Positions 43,761 through 55,454 of a stretch of 64,000 nucleotides of DNA are shown in pieces. Within the stretch, counting starts at the first letter, position 1. Every line of letters starts with the position of its first letter. The translations under genes were made by a program, and so were the position numbers. The stretch is from Macrothele yani. Lineage: Eukaryota > Arthropoda > Arachnida > Araneae > Macrothelidae. The notes under the pieces were generated by a model. It made no database searches. It had not been told where the DNA came from and was given only the letters and a program-made list of their open reading frames with translations. Where the stretch lies: the NCBI GenBank assembly GCA_039090855.1, contig CM077023.1:79583127-79647126 (forward strand). The letters are read 5' to 3'.

Positions 43761-46700
43761 AGTCTGCTACCCAGCTTGTGACAATACCGTATTTCTCGGT
43801 TAGTTGCCGGTTTCATTTTTGGTTAAGATGAATTTCAGTGAGAGATTTCATTCTACAAAATGAATACTAAGTTCACTCTGATTCTGCGACTTCGATATGA
43901 AAATGGTTAGGACAACATCTTCCTTCCTCCTCATGGGGGTCATGGGCATTTCTTGGAGCGAGTAGCCTGACATCTGGTGTCACCAAAGTTCTTACTTGGG
44001 TCAGGGGTTTACATCCCAAAGTCTGTGAATCAGCACTTCTGATTGCTTGCTTTCGGACCGTACACTCCACTTTGCGTGAGTTCTCAGTAACATTAATAAC
44101 GTCTAAGGGAGGCAAGAGTTTTCGTGATTGGTCATTTATTAAATCGAAATAGTAATATGACTTTGAGACAGTTAATAGAACTATGGGGATGATACCGAAG
44201 TAAATATTTATTTTGGATGGGGTAGTTTAAAATAGGAATGTTGCATGCGGGTACCGTTAATATCGCGTTACATCATTCCGTTCATTATGTCACAATTTGT
44301 TTTACATTGATGGGATTTTAAGCGTGATGTATGAAATAAGTATAAGCATGAATCAGAAAATATTTATAGAAATGAAGGCGTAAATAAATAAGTAACATGA
44401 CTTTAAAAGTGTGACGTGCAAGTTTCGCAAAAATGAGCGAATGAGTGTTTCATATTTCATACCAGGTTAGGTTTCTGATTCGCAATTTGTCTCTCCGGTT
44501 GATTAAATTTCGAAAGACGATTCTATATGGAAAATGTGAATTACTGTTTTGAATAACTGGAATTTAAACTTGAAGTCGAAATCTTCCGTATCACTTTTGT
44601 GGGCGATTTAATTCTTTCGCATTATAGGCGAAGACTTAATTTTTTTTTTTTTTTTTAGTTTGAGAGTTCATGAATATCTTCTGCCGATAAAAGCTTTGAT
44701 TCTTACTCAGTGAATCCTGCAAATATTTACATCACGCATAATATTGGAAATCTTCCTTCTATCTGTTTGGCTGTCGGTTTCTATCGCTTTATCTTCAATT
44801 GTCTGCCTGTCTGTCTCTCTGCGTGTAATCCTCGTTCCCTGTGTATTATCATGAAAATGCCGCGGACAGGATAGGACATCACAGTTACTTTCGCGATGAT
44901 TCTGAACCATTCTAGTTACTCAAAACAGTAATCGTATTCTGCAAACGAGGAGATCATGCTGCAACCTTCAACTAACCTTTGTATTTCGCAGTTTAAAATG
45001 AAATTCAGATATATAATAAAAACGATCATTTTGAAAATTTGCACCATTTGCGCATGCGTGTGTTTTCAAATAAAAGGTATTGAACAGAAGAGCAAAGCCA
45101 ACCATAAAATATAATTGATTAGCCTGTAAAAATAAATCTATAAAAAGGCCGTTGTAAGAGAAAGGAAAAGAGTATTTTCCGCATAACTTAATGTTTCTGT
45201 CGCTTTCTGCTGTTAATTATCCGATGCTATAAAAGTATTGAAGGTTGGTTCTAATTATTCAAACACGATTACGATAAACAGATACAATATCGTGCTAGTG
45301 CATGACACTAGTAAAATGATTCCTATATTCAGAGCATACATAAAATATATTCTTCAGTGTTCTAGATGATAGGGACTATTCTATTTTTTGGCTTTACAAA
45401 TTCGGCATTTACGATGGAAAAATTAGCAGTAAATGCATGTGTTTAAAAGCAAGCAATCGTGGAAAAGGAAATTTGTCAATCCATACCTTAAATACTTTTC
45501 CTGATTTTCACAATTTACTTAATCTGGATATCCATCGTCGAACACAGTATTCCAGCTGCTATGTGACCACGGCTGAAATTATTGAAGAAGTCATAGTATA
45601 ATCCAAAATATCTGAACAATACCAATGAATACAGTAGAAGAAAAACCATATTTTTTTGCAAAGTTAATTACGTAAATTCAAAACGTATTTTTATAGGTAA
45701 TGCGCTTTGGTAAATTTATATCTATTCCGTGTCGGATCAATTGTATTCTGTCCAAAGCATCTGTGCTTTTCGATTCTATACATCTTTTAGCTGGCAGTAC
45801 TTGAGTGGCGGGCAGCAAAGTGACCCTCGGTCGTAAATTTACGAGCTCGGTTGCAGTGGTCTGAACTTGTTTTCACTATTACATCCGCTTTGTTTCACAA
45901 TGGGTTCAATTTGAGCATGTTCCGTGGTATTGCGGCTGCAGCCACTGGGTCATAACGTTTCCAAGTTGTTAATGAGGGAGTCCACCTGTCGTAAATTGTT
46001 CTACTTGAAAATAAACGGAGGACAACCCAGCTATAAATCTATTGCGTAATCTTGATCCTTTATTGTGTATTTGACCTACCGGCGTACTTTTATTGCGATT
46101 TCCCCCCCTGAATTCTTCGAAGAAGTCATTTTGATTGCTGACGATATTTTCCCCCCTCTTACTTCCACGGAAAACATGAGCTATGTTTAATATATTTACA
46201 GCGGAAAGATTAAAGGAAAAGAAAAGTAAATAGCGTGCCTAAACGAAAGAAAAAAAGAAAAAGAAAAAACAAGCATGCTACGACTGTAAACTTTTTCAAC
46301 ATTATATCGGGTAACTGGACTAAAATTATAAAGGTTCTGGATTATATATTTTCCTAAGCAAAAGTTAATTTTTCCTTCGATGAGAGAAATACAAATTTTG
46401 ACACTGTCATTCTTTGCAATATTTCTTCACCAAGAAAATCAGGAAAATGTTAATAAGTGGGTCAGAGATATTAGCGGCGCTGTTCTTAGAGGTCTATAAA
46501 AACTTTCTGCAACTGAAAGTCGTTTCTTTGGTGTGAAATTTAGTGACAGAAGGAAATATGGCACAACTGTTCACCAAGAAGTGGGAATGCTATTCCTCCG
46601 AATTCATGGAAACTACTTCGCAGTTTGTAAAAACATGGGTATGTGAACCACGAAGGATTTATTTGAAGTTAATTGGAAGGCTTTTATTTTGAAGGCTGAC
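43761..46700. other. No recognisable gene
   Basis: About 2.9 kb of A+T-rich sequence. An 80-codon minus frame at 43873-44115 is unassigned. Confidence 0.4.
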
Positions 46701-46702
46701 AT

Positions 46703-47140
46703 TCATGATACAGAAGTTATGCCTAAAGAAATGTGGCAGGAACTCTTCTGATTCTGGAAAACGTTTCCCCTTGAGAAATTATGCAAAAACTCCAAGAGCT
46801 GCACCCGACAACGAAAATATACTAAAAATGTAAGAGAAATAATATCGACTGTTCGAGTAGGGCACGCACTCTTGGGATGATCTTCAAAACTAACAGCCAA
46901 ACTGTCTTTACATAAACCAATGAGGACAAATTCTGCAGTACGGCATGATGTCATCACGACTGAAGAAGGTTGGCTGGTTATCCGGGCCTTATACAGCGCA
47001 GGCTCAGGCCCAGTCACAAAACACCAAGATAACGAAGAATCAGTCAAACATATTTTTCTGGCCGTGGGAACATCACTCAACTGGCGAACCAGAGCTGATC
47101 CGGTGTAAAGCATAGTTGTAGAAATTTGAAGGTGTCCCAC
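46703..47140 (-). pseudogene. Possible mariner-type helix-turn-helix remnant
   Basis: A 145-codon minus frame. Only the stretch AVSFEDHPKSACPTRTVDI recalls the linker of mariner transposases, where (V/I)EDDPRSGRP is the usual text. Nothing upstream or downstream confirms it, and no inverted repeats were found. The rest of the frame is unrecognised. It could be chance. Confidence 0.2.
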
Positions 47141-47898
47141 TAAACACAGTCAACGGAAAACTGAACGTGAAACGCCTGTCTGAGTTCCATACTCTCCTTT
47201 TCGTTTTGAAACACAGGACGTTGTTACATGGCCCATAACCTTTTGTTTTTCTGATGAATCGTCACATTCTAGGGAATTAAACTACTCCCGGAAATTGGGA
47301 ACCACAGCAAATGTTTTACCACTGTTACATTAGCAGCGACATCACACTGAAGGAAGCGCTTTCTATCGTTCATAAAGTACGGTGCCCAAATCCAAGCACG
47401 CCTATGAAATCAGAATAGTGAAAAATGATCCTCAGCGCATTAGTAAAATTAACACAGTGACAACACAGCACTTACCTGTATTCCTCTTTAAACATTTCTT
47501 TCTACTTTCTGAGACACTTGAACAAATTTTTTGCATGCTTTCAAACAAAATTGTTTTCGGCAGAGCCATGTGCCACTTATGGACTGTCTTCAAAGCATAG
47601 ATAGCTGCAGGTAAGCAAACGAAGACATGTAGGGATTTTCGATGCCTTACGATGTTACACTGAATTCGCTGGAGTAAAATGATGGCAATGAAAAGACTTA
47701 CAACAGTTCATCCACACTTCCACAGCAAAGGTCTTTATTCAGTCCTTCTATAGGCACATACACTACATGGCTGAACTTTCATACAAAGTACAAAAGACTG
47801 AATGAGTAGATTAGTCATTGAAAGAATTTAACTATCTTGAACACATTAACAAGGGTTTTTGTATATAACATGAGAACAAAAAGAAGTCGTCTAGCAGA
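47141..47898. other. No recognisable gene
   Basis: Short frames only. Confidence 0.4.
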
Positions 47899-48129
47899 GC
47901 TGCTCCGGTACCCGAGGGGTATGAAGCACTGATTCTAATCATTCGTCCGAGATGGGTCTGTATTCAAATCCCACTGAGACATGGATGGTGTGTTTGCCTC
48001 AAGGCACTATTCTCTTCCTTCGCAGGAACCAGTGGTCCTAAATTTTGTGCAGGCGGCTGCTTACAGCCTATTGAGTTGCTCACGATGGTCGTTGAATTCC
48101 TGAACAAATAATAACAAAAAAAAAAAAAA
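47899..48129 (+). repeat. SINE family B, copy 5
   Basis: A plus-strand copy with a diverged A box region (CCGGTACCCGAGGGG), a B box-like TATTCAAATCC, the family body (GAACCAGTGGTCCTAAATTT) and a 3' A run at 48116-48129. Confidence 0.8.
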
Positions 48130-48170
48130 TGACAATGAATTCTTGAGAGTTATGTGTACGCCGTTTAAGT

Positions 48171-48277
48171 CTTTCCCAACACGAAAATATATTTCAAAGC
48201 AGATTTTTAGAAGAAAAAGTTCAGCGGAAAAGAAAAGGCATTTTCGCCTCATAGAGAAAATCTGCGCATGACTTAAA
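48171..48277. repeat. Interspersed repeat, about 100 bp, copy 1
   Basis: ATTTCAAAGCAGATTTTTAG to AAAATCTGCGCATGACTTAA matches 53935-54038 at roughly 70%. It abuts the truncated end of Tc1-like element 3. Confidence 0.6.
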
Positions 48278-49235
48278 TGTTGAGCCATGACGTGTGAACA
48301 GCCGCCCACGCTTCCCTGGTATTTTTTTAATAGGTGCAGGATCATGGGTGCGAATGAACCTTTCCGCCACGTCCCATAAGTGCTCTACTGGGTTCATGTC
48401 GGGCAAACGTGGTGGCCAGACCATCCGTCGGAACTGTCCACAATGCTCCTTGAATCAATTTTGGACAACTTGGGCCCGATGGCATGGTGCATTGTCCGTC
48501 TGGAAAATCTCATCGTTGTTGGAATACATGAAGTCCACGAAGAGCTGCAAATGGTCCCCCAGAAAAGCAACAAAGCGATTACCTGTTAATGACGTATTTA
48601 CGAGGACCAGAGGACCCAAACCGTGACACGTAAAGACACCCCACACATGTATGGAACCACCACCAGCTTGCACAGTGCCTTGTTGACAGCTTAGGTGCAT
48701 GGCCTCATGGGGTCTGCGCCACACGCGAACCCTATCCTATCATCAGTTCGCAACAAATGGAAGCATGACTCATCGGACCACGTCACATGTTGAGAGTCTT
48801 CCAGGGCCAATTACCGTGTTCACGAGCCCAGGTGAATCGCTGTGTCCGATGTCGTTGTGTTAACAAAGTCATTCTGGTGGATCTTCTGCTCCCATACCCC
48901 ATGGACGCTAAATTACGCTGCACTGACCTGATGGATATGTCTCTGGTACCTTCTGCATTGATCGCGGATCTTATTTGAGCCAGTGTCGCTTGTCTATTAG
49001 CATGGGCAATCTTGGTCAAACGCTGCTGGTCACGGTAATTCAGCACCCGTGGTCGGCAACTGCGCTATCCACGGTGGGTGGTAATGCCTTCCATGAGGTA
49101 TTCTCGGTACACACGTGGCATTGTGGATTGAGGAATGTTGAATGTTCGTACAACTTCGGAAATTTAATGTCCCATCCGTCTCGCTCCCACTACCATGCCT
49201 CGTTCAAATTCCGATAACTCACGTCGGCTTGCCAT
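48278..49235 (-). pseudogene. Tc1-like transposase, C-terminally truncated
   Basis: ATG at 49235 starts MASRRELSEFERGMVVGARR. An in-frame TAA (49164-49166) and TAG (49065-49067) follow within the first helix-turn-helix. The second DNA-binding zone reads ANRQATLAQIRSAINAEG. Frameshifts near 48785 and 48735 surround TWSDESCFHLLRTDDRI (first Asp). The core continues with HVWGVFTCHGLGPL, IFQTDNAPCHRAQVV (second Asp), an in-frame stop, and MNPVEHLWD. The Asp-to-Glu spacing is 36 when the stop is counted as a residue. A shift in an A run near 48325 precedes the truncated end. Inactive. Confidence 0.87.
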
Positions 49236-49381
49236 AATCCTACTTGCGGTTGCTCAACCTAACTCACGAGATTACACCTCGCAGTTGATAAAAATCTTGG
49301 TGTGCGTCGAAGCCTTTACACGACGGCAGCGAGAGTTAAAAACTTGCATATTGGTATCCCATGACTTTTGGCACTTCAGTG
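48278..49381 (-). mobile_element. Tc1-like element 3 (one end missing)
   Basis: The right terminus on the plus strand is ATGACTTTTGGCACTTCAGTG followed by TA. The left terminus is missing: transposase homology stops near 48278 at TSWLNI, where an unrelated interspersed repeat begins. It is the first of four adjacent TA-inserting elements. Confidence 0.82.
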
Positions 49382-49412
49382 TATATAAAATCGGATTTCT
49401 ATGTATTATATA

Positions 49413-50632
49413 CATAGTCGAGTCACATTATTATGACCACCACCTACTTTTGACGTCAACAGCACATAGCCAATGAAAGAAGGCGCGTGTCGTGATCTGG
49501 TTTGGAGAGTATATAAGATGTGCTGTAGGCATTTTGAAAACATATCCCTCGTTGCTGTCATAAATAAAAGGAGCGATTTATCAGATTTGCAAAAAGGGAT
49601 GATTATCGGCTTTCAGGCCAAGGGTGGCAATATTTCTCAAAATACCGCAGTTTGTGAACTGTTCGCGTGCTACTGCGGTTAAAGTGTATCGTGATTAGAG
49701 AAATGGCACCATTGCAAATAAGCGACGTAGAAACTGCGGAGCACCACGTGCCATTGATGTGATTGGTGAACGTCGGTTGCGAAAGTGCGTCAGGGCCAAT
49801 CGACACGCTACAGTGGAGCAAATCACTGGCCAAATGAACCAGGGGTCTACCGGAAGTGTGTCTAAAACGACAGTTCGGCGAACCCTGCTGCGTATGGTGC
49901 TCCGATGCAGACGGATGGTCACTGCAAGTATACTAACGAAGGTGCATCGGCAGAAAAGGCTTACATTTCCATGGCAGTATCGGAATTGGACCTCCGCTGA
50001 TTGGCAAAAGATTGCCTTCCCCGATGAGTCACGTTTTCTGTTTCATCGAAGGGATGGACGTTGGCGTATAGGGCGAGAAACATCGGAGAACAAACACTTT
50101 TCAACCATTGCTGGCAGAACACAAGCTGGTGCGGGCAGCGTTATGGTGTGGGGAATGTTTTCGTGGCATTCTCTGGGTCCATTCATACCTGTGGAAGGCA
50201 CTATGGACCGAATTCGTTATCAATCCATCCTTTTAAACCACGTACACCAATACATGCTGATTGTCTTCCCTGTGGCAGACGGGATCTACTAGTACGACAA
50301 TGCGACGTGTCACACAGCTAGAAATGTCCGAGAGTGGTTGGAAGAAATTAATGAAAACTTCAAAATACTTCCCTGGCCCCCTAATTCCCTAGACTTAAAC
50401 CCAATTGAGCATCTGTGTGACCACCTTGATCGTGTTGTTCGCTCTATGGACCCTCCACCACGCACCCTCCGGCAGCTGTCAGATGCACTGCAGTCAGAAT
50501 GGCTCCACATACTTTTGAACACCTTCCAGCGCCTTACTGAGTCACTTCCAGCCCGTCCAGCTGCTGTCCGCGCTAGACACGGCGGTTACTCTGGATATTA
50601 GCTGGTGGTCAGGATAATGCAACTCGACCGTG
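49413..50632 (+). mobile_element. Tc1-like element 4 (1.22 kb)
   Basis: Inverted repeats of about 30 bp: CATAGTCGAGTCACATTATT on the left and the inverse of AATGCAACTCGACCGTG on the right. TA at 49411-49412 and 50633-50634. The element contains a single plus-strand transposase remnant. Confidence 0.9.
49563..50601 (+). pseudogene. Tc1-like transposase, two stops and one frameshift
   Basis: N-terminal KRSDLSDLQKGMIIGFQAKG starts the first helix-turn-helix; the frame changes near 49660. TAG at 49696-49698 interrupts VYRD-RNGTIANKRRR. From 49759 the frame is open for 177 codons: ANRHATVEQITGQMNQGSTG, then FPDESRFLFHRRDGRW (first Asp) and VMVWGMFSWHSLGPF. TAG at 50290-50292 sits two codons before DNATCHTARNVREW (second Asp). 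The same frame continues to LNPIEHLCDHLD (Glu) and a C-terminus ending ARHGGYSGY. There are 36 residues between the second Asp and the Glu. Confidence 0.92.
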
Positions 50633-50949
50633 TATATATGTATACAGGGTGCATAGGAAAGTCATTTTAGCCTGAAACAACTTGCGAACGGAGAGAGGTA
50701 CAGTTATGCAAGTGAAATAACGGTATAGTAAAGCGACTACGCCCAATCGAATGCAACCAATAGCAGCGCCCCTAGTGGCGAAATCCGGAAGTTAGCCATT
50801 GAAAATCGAAAACGAAAAGAGATAGAGCAAAATTTCCAATTACAAAGTTGTGGAGCATCAATTAATTTGTACAACACGACATTTGTTTCACACGGATAAG
50901 ATAAATTGTCGCCTGAATACCCTAAAATGTACGAAATCGATGCGCGACC

Positions 50950-51268
50950 TTTTTGTGGGAATTGTTTGAAGGGATGTGGCATACACGGCTCCCGTGTTAA
51001 GCCACTCGCCCTGCTGATATCTTTTTTACTGCTTTGTGGATGGGCTAGTGCATATGCCAAAATATCCTCTACCATTACACGCATACCTGCCTGCACCCAC
51101 TGGTCTGCTAGAACGAGAACGACTTTTAGTGCTTCCTGTCTCCCTGAGCCATCTCACTACACTTGCGATGGTAACCGCACTTGGAGGTGGCCCAGCTGGA
51201 AAACGAACGGCATATTCCCGTGCAGCTAGCGCCACGTTTCGTTGGCATTCGCTGTAAATAAGCACCAT
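50950..51268 (-). pseudogene. Transposase helix-turn-helix fragment only
   Basis: The minus strand reads MVLIYSECQRNVALAAREYA, then RFPAGPPPS, then VVRWLRETGSTKSRSR. After a frameshift near 51095 comes VEDILAYALAHPQSSKKDIS. This is the N-terminal DNA-binding zone seen in a group of insect IS630-Tc1-mariner transposases (helix-turn-helix of the DUF4817 type, from memory of the family). No DDE core is present between the inverted repeats, so the element depended on another copy for movement. What remains lies directly inside the left inverted repeat. Confidence 0.7.
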
Positions 51269-51302
51269 CTCGCAATATTGGGAGTGAGGATAGCTCGCCG
51301 GT

Positions 51303-51305
<3 letters not shown>

Positions 51306-51336
<31 letters not shown>

Positions 51337-51541
51337 TGGAGGTTTAACGACCACCGTGAGCAACTCAATGGGCTATAAGCAGTCTCCCGTCCCTAATTTA
51401 GGGTCACTGGTTCCAGGGAAGGGAGAGAGCCAGTGCCGTAAGACAAACACAACATCCATGCCTGAACGGGATTCGAACCCGGACCCCTTACGGACGAATG
51501 ATCAGAGGCCAGCGCCTTAGACCACTGCGCCACCGGGGCGA
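51306..51541 (-). repeat. SINE family B, copy 6 (youngest-looking)
   Basis: A perfect 12-bp duplication, CTCGCCGGTCTC, flanks it at 51294-51305 and 51543-51554. A long T run (51306-51334) is its poly-A tail. The inverse B box (GGATTCGAACC) and A box (CCACTGCGCCA) are intact. It is inserted in the internally deleted element between 50645 and 51995. Confidence 0.95.
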
Positions 51542-52009
51542 CCTCGCCGGTCTCACACAACGTACGTAGACCTAAACTTCTGATCAGGATACGTCATGCT
51601 ACTGGGTTTTATATCGTGCGTACTGTACAACGTCACAATCTGCATTTGCATACGGCTACATTTGCGAAATGTGAATACGCAGATTCTTATCGTCGCGCAT
51701 CGATTTCGGACATTTTAAAGTATTCAGGCGACAATTTATCTTATCCGTGTGAAACAATTGTTGTTTTTTACTACTTAATTGATGCTCAACAACTTTGTAT
51801 CTGGAAATTTTGCTCTATCTCCTTTTGTTTTCGATTTGCAATGGCTAATTTCCGCATTTAGCCACTAGGGGCGCTGCTATTGGTTGCATTCGATTGGGCG
51901 TAGTCGCTTTTCTATACCGTTATCTCACTTGCATAACTGTACCTCTCTCCGTTCGCAAGTTATTTCAAGCTAAAGGGACTTTCCTATGCACCCTGTATAG
52001 CAAAATGTA

Positions 52010-53549
52010 CACTGGTGTGCAAAAATTAAATACAAAGAGGAGAAATTAGCATAACAGCGGAACGAGCAGGCAGAACGGATCGAAACACCACTCTGGAGAT
52101 AGACTAGGGTCCGATACGGTAGAGCATGCGCATATATGCAGCATGACGTAAAGGGTGGGGGAGGAGTGTCGGAAGGGTATAAAGCACACGGGCGGTGTAC
52201 GCTCAGCAATTCGGTGAAAGCTATTGCACGGTGTACATCGATTTGAACGACGTCGAGTTGCTGCCACCGTGTGATATGGCCAACAGGCAATCTAGTAGAC
52301 GACATCTGGATGACTTTGCCCGAGGTAGCGTTGGAAGAAGGTCGAAGTGTGACTAGTGTGTCCGAGGAGTTCGGGATCGCTCACAGCATCGTTTCACGAG
52401 CTTGAAGAGCATTTCAAACGAACAGGAACAGCTGTCCGAGAGTTTAGCAGAGGTCGTCCACGAGCAACAACGGAAGCGGACGACCGGTATATCGTCCTAC
52501 AGGGGAGAAGAGACAGACGGCAGACAGCGGGAGAAATCGCAAGGCACATGCAACAGACAACTGGACGTCCGTTATCGCGTTTTACCGTAGCCAGGAGGCT
52601 GCACAAAGGTGGTCTATTTGCACGACGACCAGTACGGTGTGTGCCATTAACGCCTGCTCACCGGAGACGGCGGTTTCTGTGGCGCCAGGAACACAAGAAC
52701 TGGACACATCAGCAATGGGGTCGAGTTCTCTTTACGGATGAAAGCCGATTTAATCTGACGAGCGATTCTGAACGTATACACATCTGGAGACAGCAGGGAA
52801 CACGCAATCACACCTCCAACATCATCGAAAGGGACCGGTTTGGAGGTGGCACAGTTCTCGTTTTGGGTGGTATCATGCTCGGTAGCCGTACTGACCTCCA
52901 CATCTTCCAAGGAGGTTCAGTCACTGGTGTCCGCTATTGTACCGAGGTTCTCCTGCCTCACGCACGTCTGTTTAGAGGTGCTGTGGGTCCTGAGTTCCTC
53001 TTCATGGACGACAACGATACACCTCATGGTACAGTGGCTGTCGCAGAGCTGTTGGAGAGTGAAGATATTTAACGCATGGATTCGCCCGCAAGGTCCCAGG
53101 ATCTAAAGCCAATTGAACACATGTGGGACCTTCTTGTGAGACGCTTGACAGCACGTCACCAGCCGCCAGCAACGATTCCGCAGCTGCGATTGGCGCTACA
53201 AGAGGAATGGGCCGCGATACCTCAACAGCTCCTTGACAACTTCGTCCTCGGCATGTTGTAAATCCTGCAACGCAGTCAGGGGTGATCATATCCCCTACTA
53301 AAGACTGGATTTTTCTTGGCAGCCGCCTGTTGCATGGACGTTTCTGTCTTCTGTCCAGTTGTGCTCGAAGCTACTTTTTCAATAAAGTGCCTTTGTATCC
53401 TTTGGATTCCTTGTTTGGACGGTTTTACTTACTTGTCTCATATTCTTACATCTTGGGGATCTTATGGTATGATTTGAGTCGACGTGGAGCTTTTCTGCAC
53501 AGCGTGACATTCGAAAAACCGTCTCGTCCTTAATTTTTGCACGCCAGTG
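52010..53549 (+). mobile_element. Tc1-like element 5 (1.54 kb)
   Basis: Inverted ends: CACTGGTGTGCAAAAATTAA on the left and TTAATTTTTGCACGCCAGTG on the right. TA at 52008-52009 and 53550-53551. Confidence 0.93.
52276..53301 (+). pseudogene. Tc1-like transposase, mostly open core
   Basis: Probable ATG at 52276. The helix-turn-helix is spread over shifted frames (RSVTSVSEEFGIAHSIVSRA followed by TGA where tryptophan is usual). From 52356 a 238-codon open stretch gives FSRGRPRATTEADDRYIVL, CVPLTPAHRRRRFLW, LFTDESRFNLTSDSER (first Asp), NIIERDRFGGG and FMDDNDTPHG (second Asp). TAA at 53070-53072 falls after LESEDI, then the same frame reads LKPIEHMWDLL (Glu, 34 residues after the second Asp). 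A frameshift near 53258 puts the C-terminus (GDHIPY) in another frame ending at 53301. VLGGIM replaces the usual VWGGIM. Inactive but relatively young-looking. Confidence 0.92.
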
Positions 53550-53551
53550 TA

Positions 53552-54361
53552 CAAATATCCACATTAATATACAAAAGCTAAGAATCGAACATATAGCATA
53601 CATAGCACCCGTGAGTTATATATCAAAACTGGCATAAACAACCCTGAAATCCACACAGGCAATGAACCAACAAGCTTCAAATTCGCACTACGAAACAGTA
53701 AAATAACCCAGGAAAATGCAACAAGATACCATAACTTATCATAAACACTTGAAACTATACCTTTGAAAACAGTCGACGTAAGACCAGAATAGCGTGCTGC
53801 GAATCCCAACCAGTATCTTCAGGAGAACGCTGGTTAGGCGAATCGCACAACCAGCATTGGAGCGCGATTTCACCGTTAACAAGAAAGATGACATCGAATT
53901 TTCCGTTGCAATGAAAACTTCTTTTGAACCTTCCCGGCAAGAAAAATTATTTCAAAGCAGAGTTTTAGAAAATCTAAAAATTCAGCAAAATAGAAACACA
54001 TTTATATCTCCTAGGGAAAAACTGCGCATAATTTAAAATATACAATATGAGTGGTGTTATTCATAGTGAATGAAATCGGTTACAAAAAGAAACAGCCTGA
54101 TTTCTACCATCGATAAAACATATACAAATTGAAATTCCCACTTATTCCCACTAGAGCAGATAGGTGTGTTACGTAAATTAACAAATTGTGCACAAAATAT
54201 TTCTCACAGCGGAAGATATCTGAAGCAAAAGAATTTTCAAATCAAAAGATTAGAAGACGCGATATAGAGGAAAACGTGATATATTTTTACGTCCCTTGCG
54301 GGAAATCTGTGCGACTCCATTAAACCTTCCACTCATATTTCTTGCCTCATCGTAGAGGCTT
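53552..54361. other. Unassigned stretch with interspersed repeat copy 2
   Basis: 53935-54038 matches 48171-48277 (ATTTCAAAGCAGAGTTTTAG through AAAAACTGCGCATAATTTAA). The 80-codon plus frame over it is unrecognised. Confidence 0.5.
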
Positions 54362-54424
54362 GCTCTTGCATTTAATTTTTCTAAAGTTGGGAGAAGAAAC
54401 TTTAGAAAAATTAAATGCAAGAGC
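54362..54424. repeat. Perfect hairpin, 27-bp stem
   Basis: GCTCTTGCATTTAATTTTTC and seven further bases at 54362-54388 pair exactly with 54398-54424. The loop is GGGAGAAGA. A C-rich tract (CCCCCCCACCCCCC) follows at once. Confidence 0.93.
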
Positions 54425-54439
54425 CCCCCCACCCCCCAC

Positions 54440-55454
54440 CCCCGACGCTATGCCTATGCTTGTGTTTTTCACAGTCAACCGGTTCTTGAAAAAACTGTGC
54501 TATTAGGGATGTCCGTGTTAACGGAATTGCTTTATAATCATTCGTCTTACCTGTAACCATTCTATGCTTCTCAAGCTTCTCTGTCCTGCTCATAAGAGTG
54601 CAACACAGGAAGACATTGCTTAGCAATGTCACGGTGGTTAATGGATTCTAGTTCATTTCATATGATCTGATTCACGGATGACCAAGGTTTCATTTGCTTA
54701 CAACGAAAGCGCACTTCAAACAACACCCAAAATCTGAACAACTTAGATTTGTTGCGTAAAGTCAAAATTCATGTGTAATCTTATGTAGCAGTCCTTACTA
54801 AATAATTTACAATAGTCTTATTGTGCCTATAACGCATTACGTACAGTGTTGATTGCTATGGTACTTACTTTATGCCATGTTTCCCCGATTTTTCTGAAAA
54901 GCTACTCCATTGTTTTTTGTTTAAATATTTTTCAGTGTTTTCCTTTGTTCTTTGAGATGAACGCAAATTTCCTTTCCCTTCTTTCTGTTGAATTTTTCAT
55001 CAGGTAGTCAACACTTGTAATTACTGTTTGACACCACTCCTAGTAAATCATCCAGACATCTTCCGTAAGAGATATCGAACTAGAACGGATATACCAGCAC
55101 AACACAGCCGAGCAGCAACACTCTTTCCTGATATCTGCAAGAAAGAGGATAAGAAAATTTCATAACTACGTCAAGACTACAGCTTTTAGACAAGTGCAGT
55201 GTTTTATGTTAAATTATGAACACTAGAAAGCTTAAAACAAACCTCACTTAAATGCTTTAGCTTAGGGTCCAATAATTCGAAGCACTAGAACAATAGAAAT
55301 GAACTTACAGTTTGTCGTAGACAACTTTTATTCCACAGGCTGATGTAGGAGTACCTTGACACGCACTATTACAGAAGTGCTTAATAAACAAGATGCTGAC
55401 ATTCACAACACGGGAGGTAACATTTATATGAAGACTTCAAAGAATTAGTGTAGA
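54440..55454. other. No recognisable gene
   Basis: A+T-rich with short frames only. Confidence 0.4.

Larger units (their letters stand above)
50645..51995 (-). mobile_element. Internally deleted TA-inserting element with 300-bp inverted repeats
   Basis: It begins CAGGGTGCATAGGAAAGTC and ends with the inverse GACTTTCCTATGCACCCTG. The two arms (50645-50949 and 51693-51995) pair over about 300 bp at roughly 85-90%. TATA occurs on both sides (50641-50644, 51996-51999), consistent with a TA target. A SINE is nested at 51306-51541; without it the element is about 1.1 kb. Confidence 0.85.
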
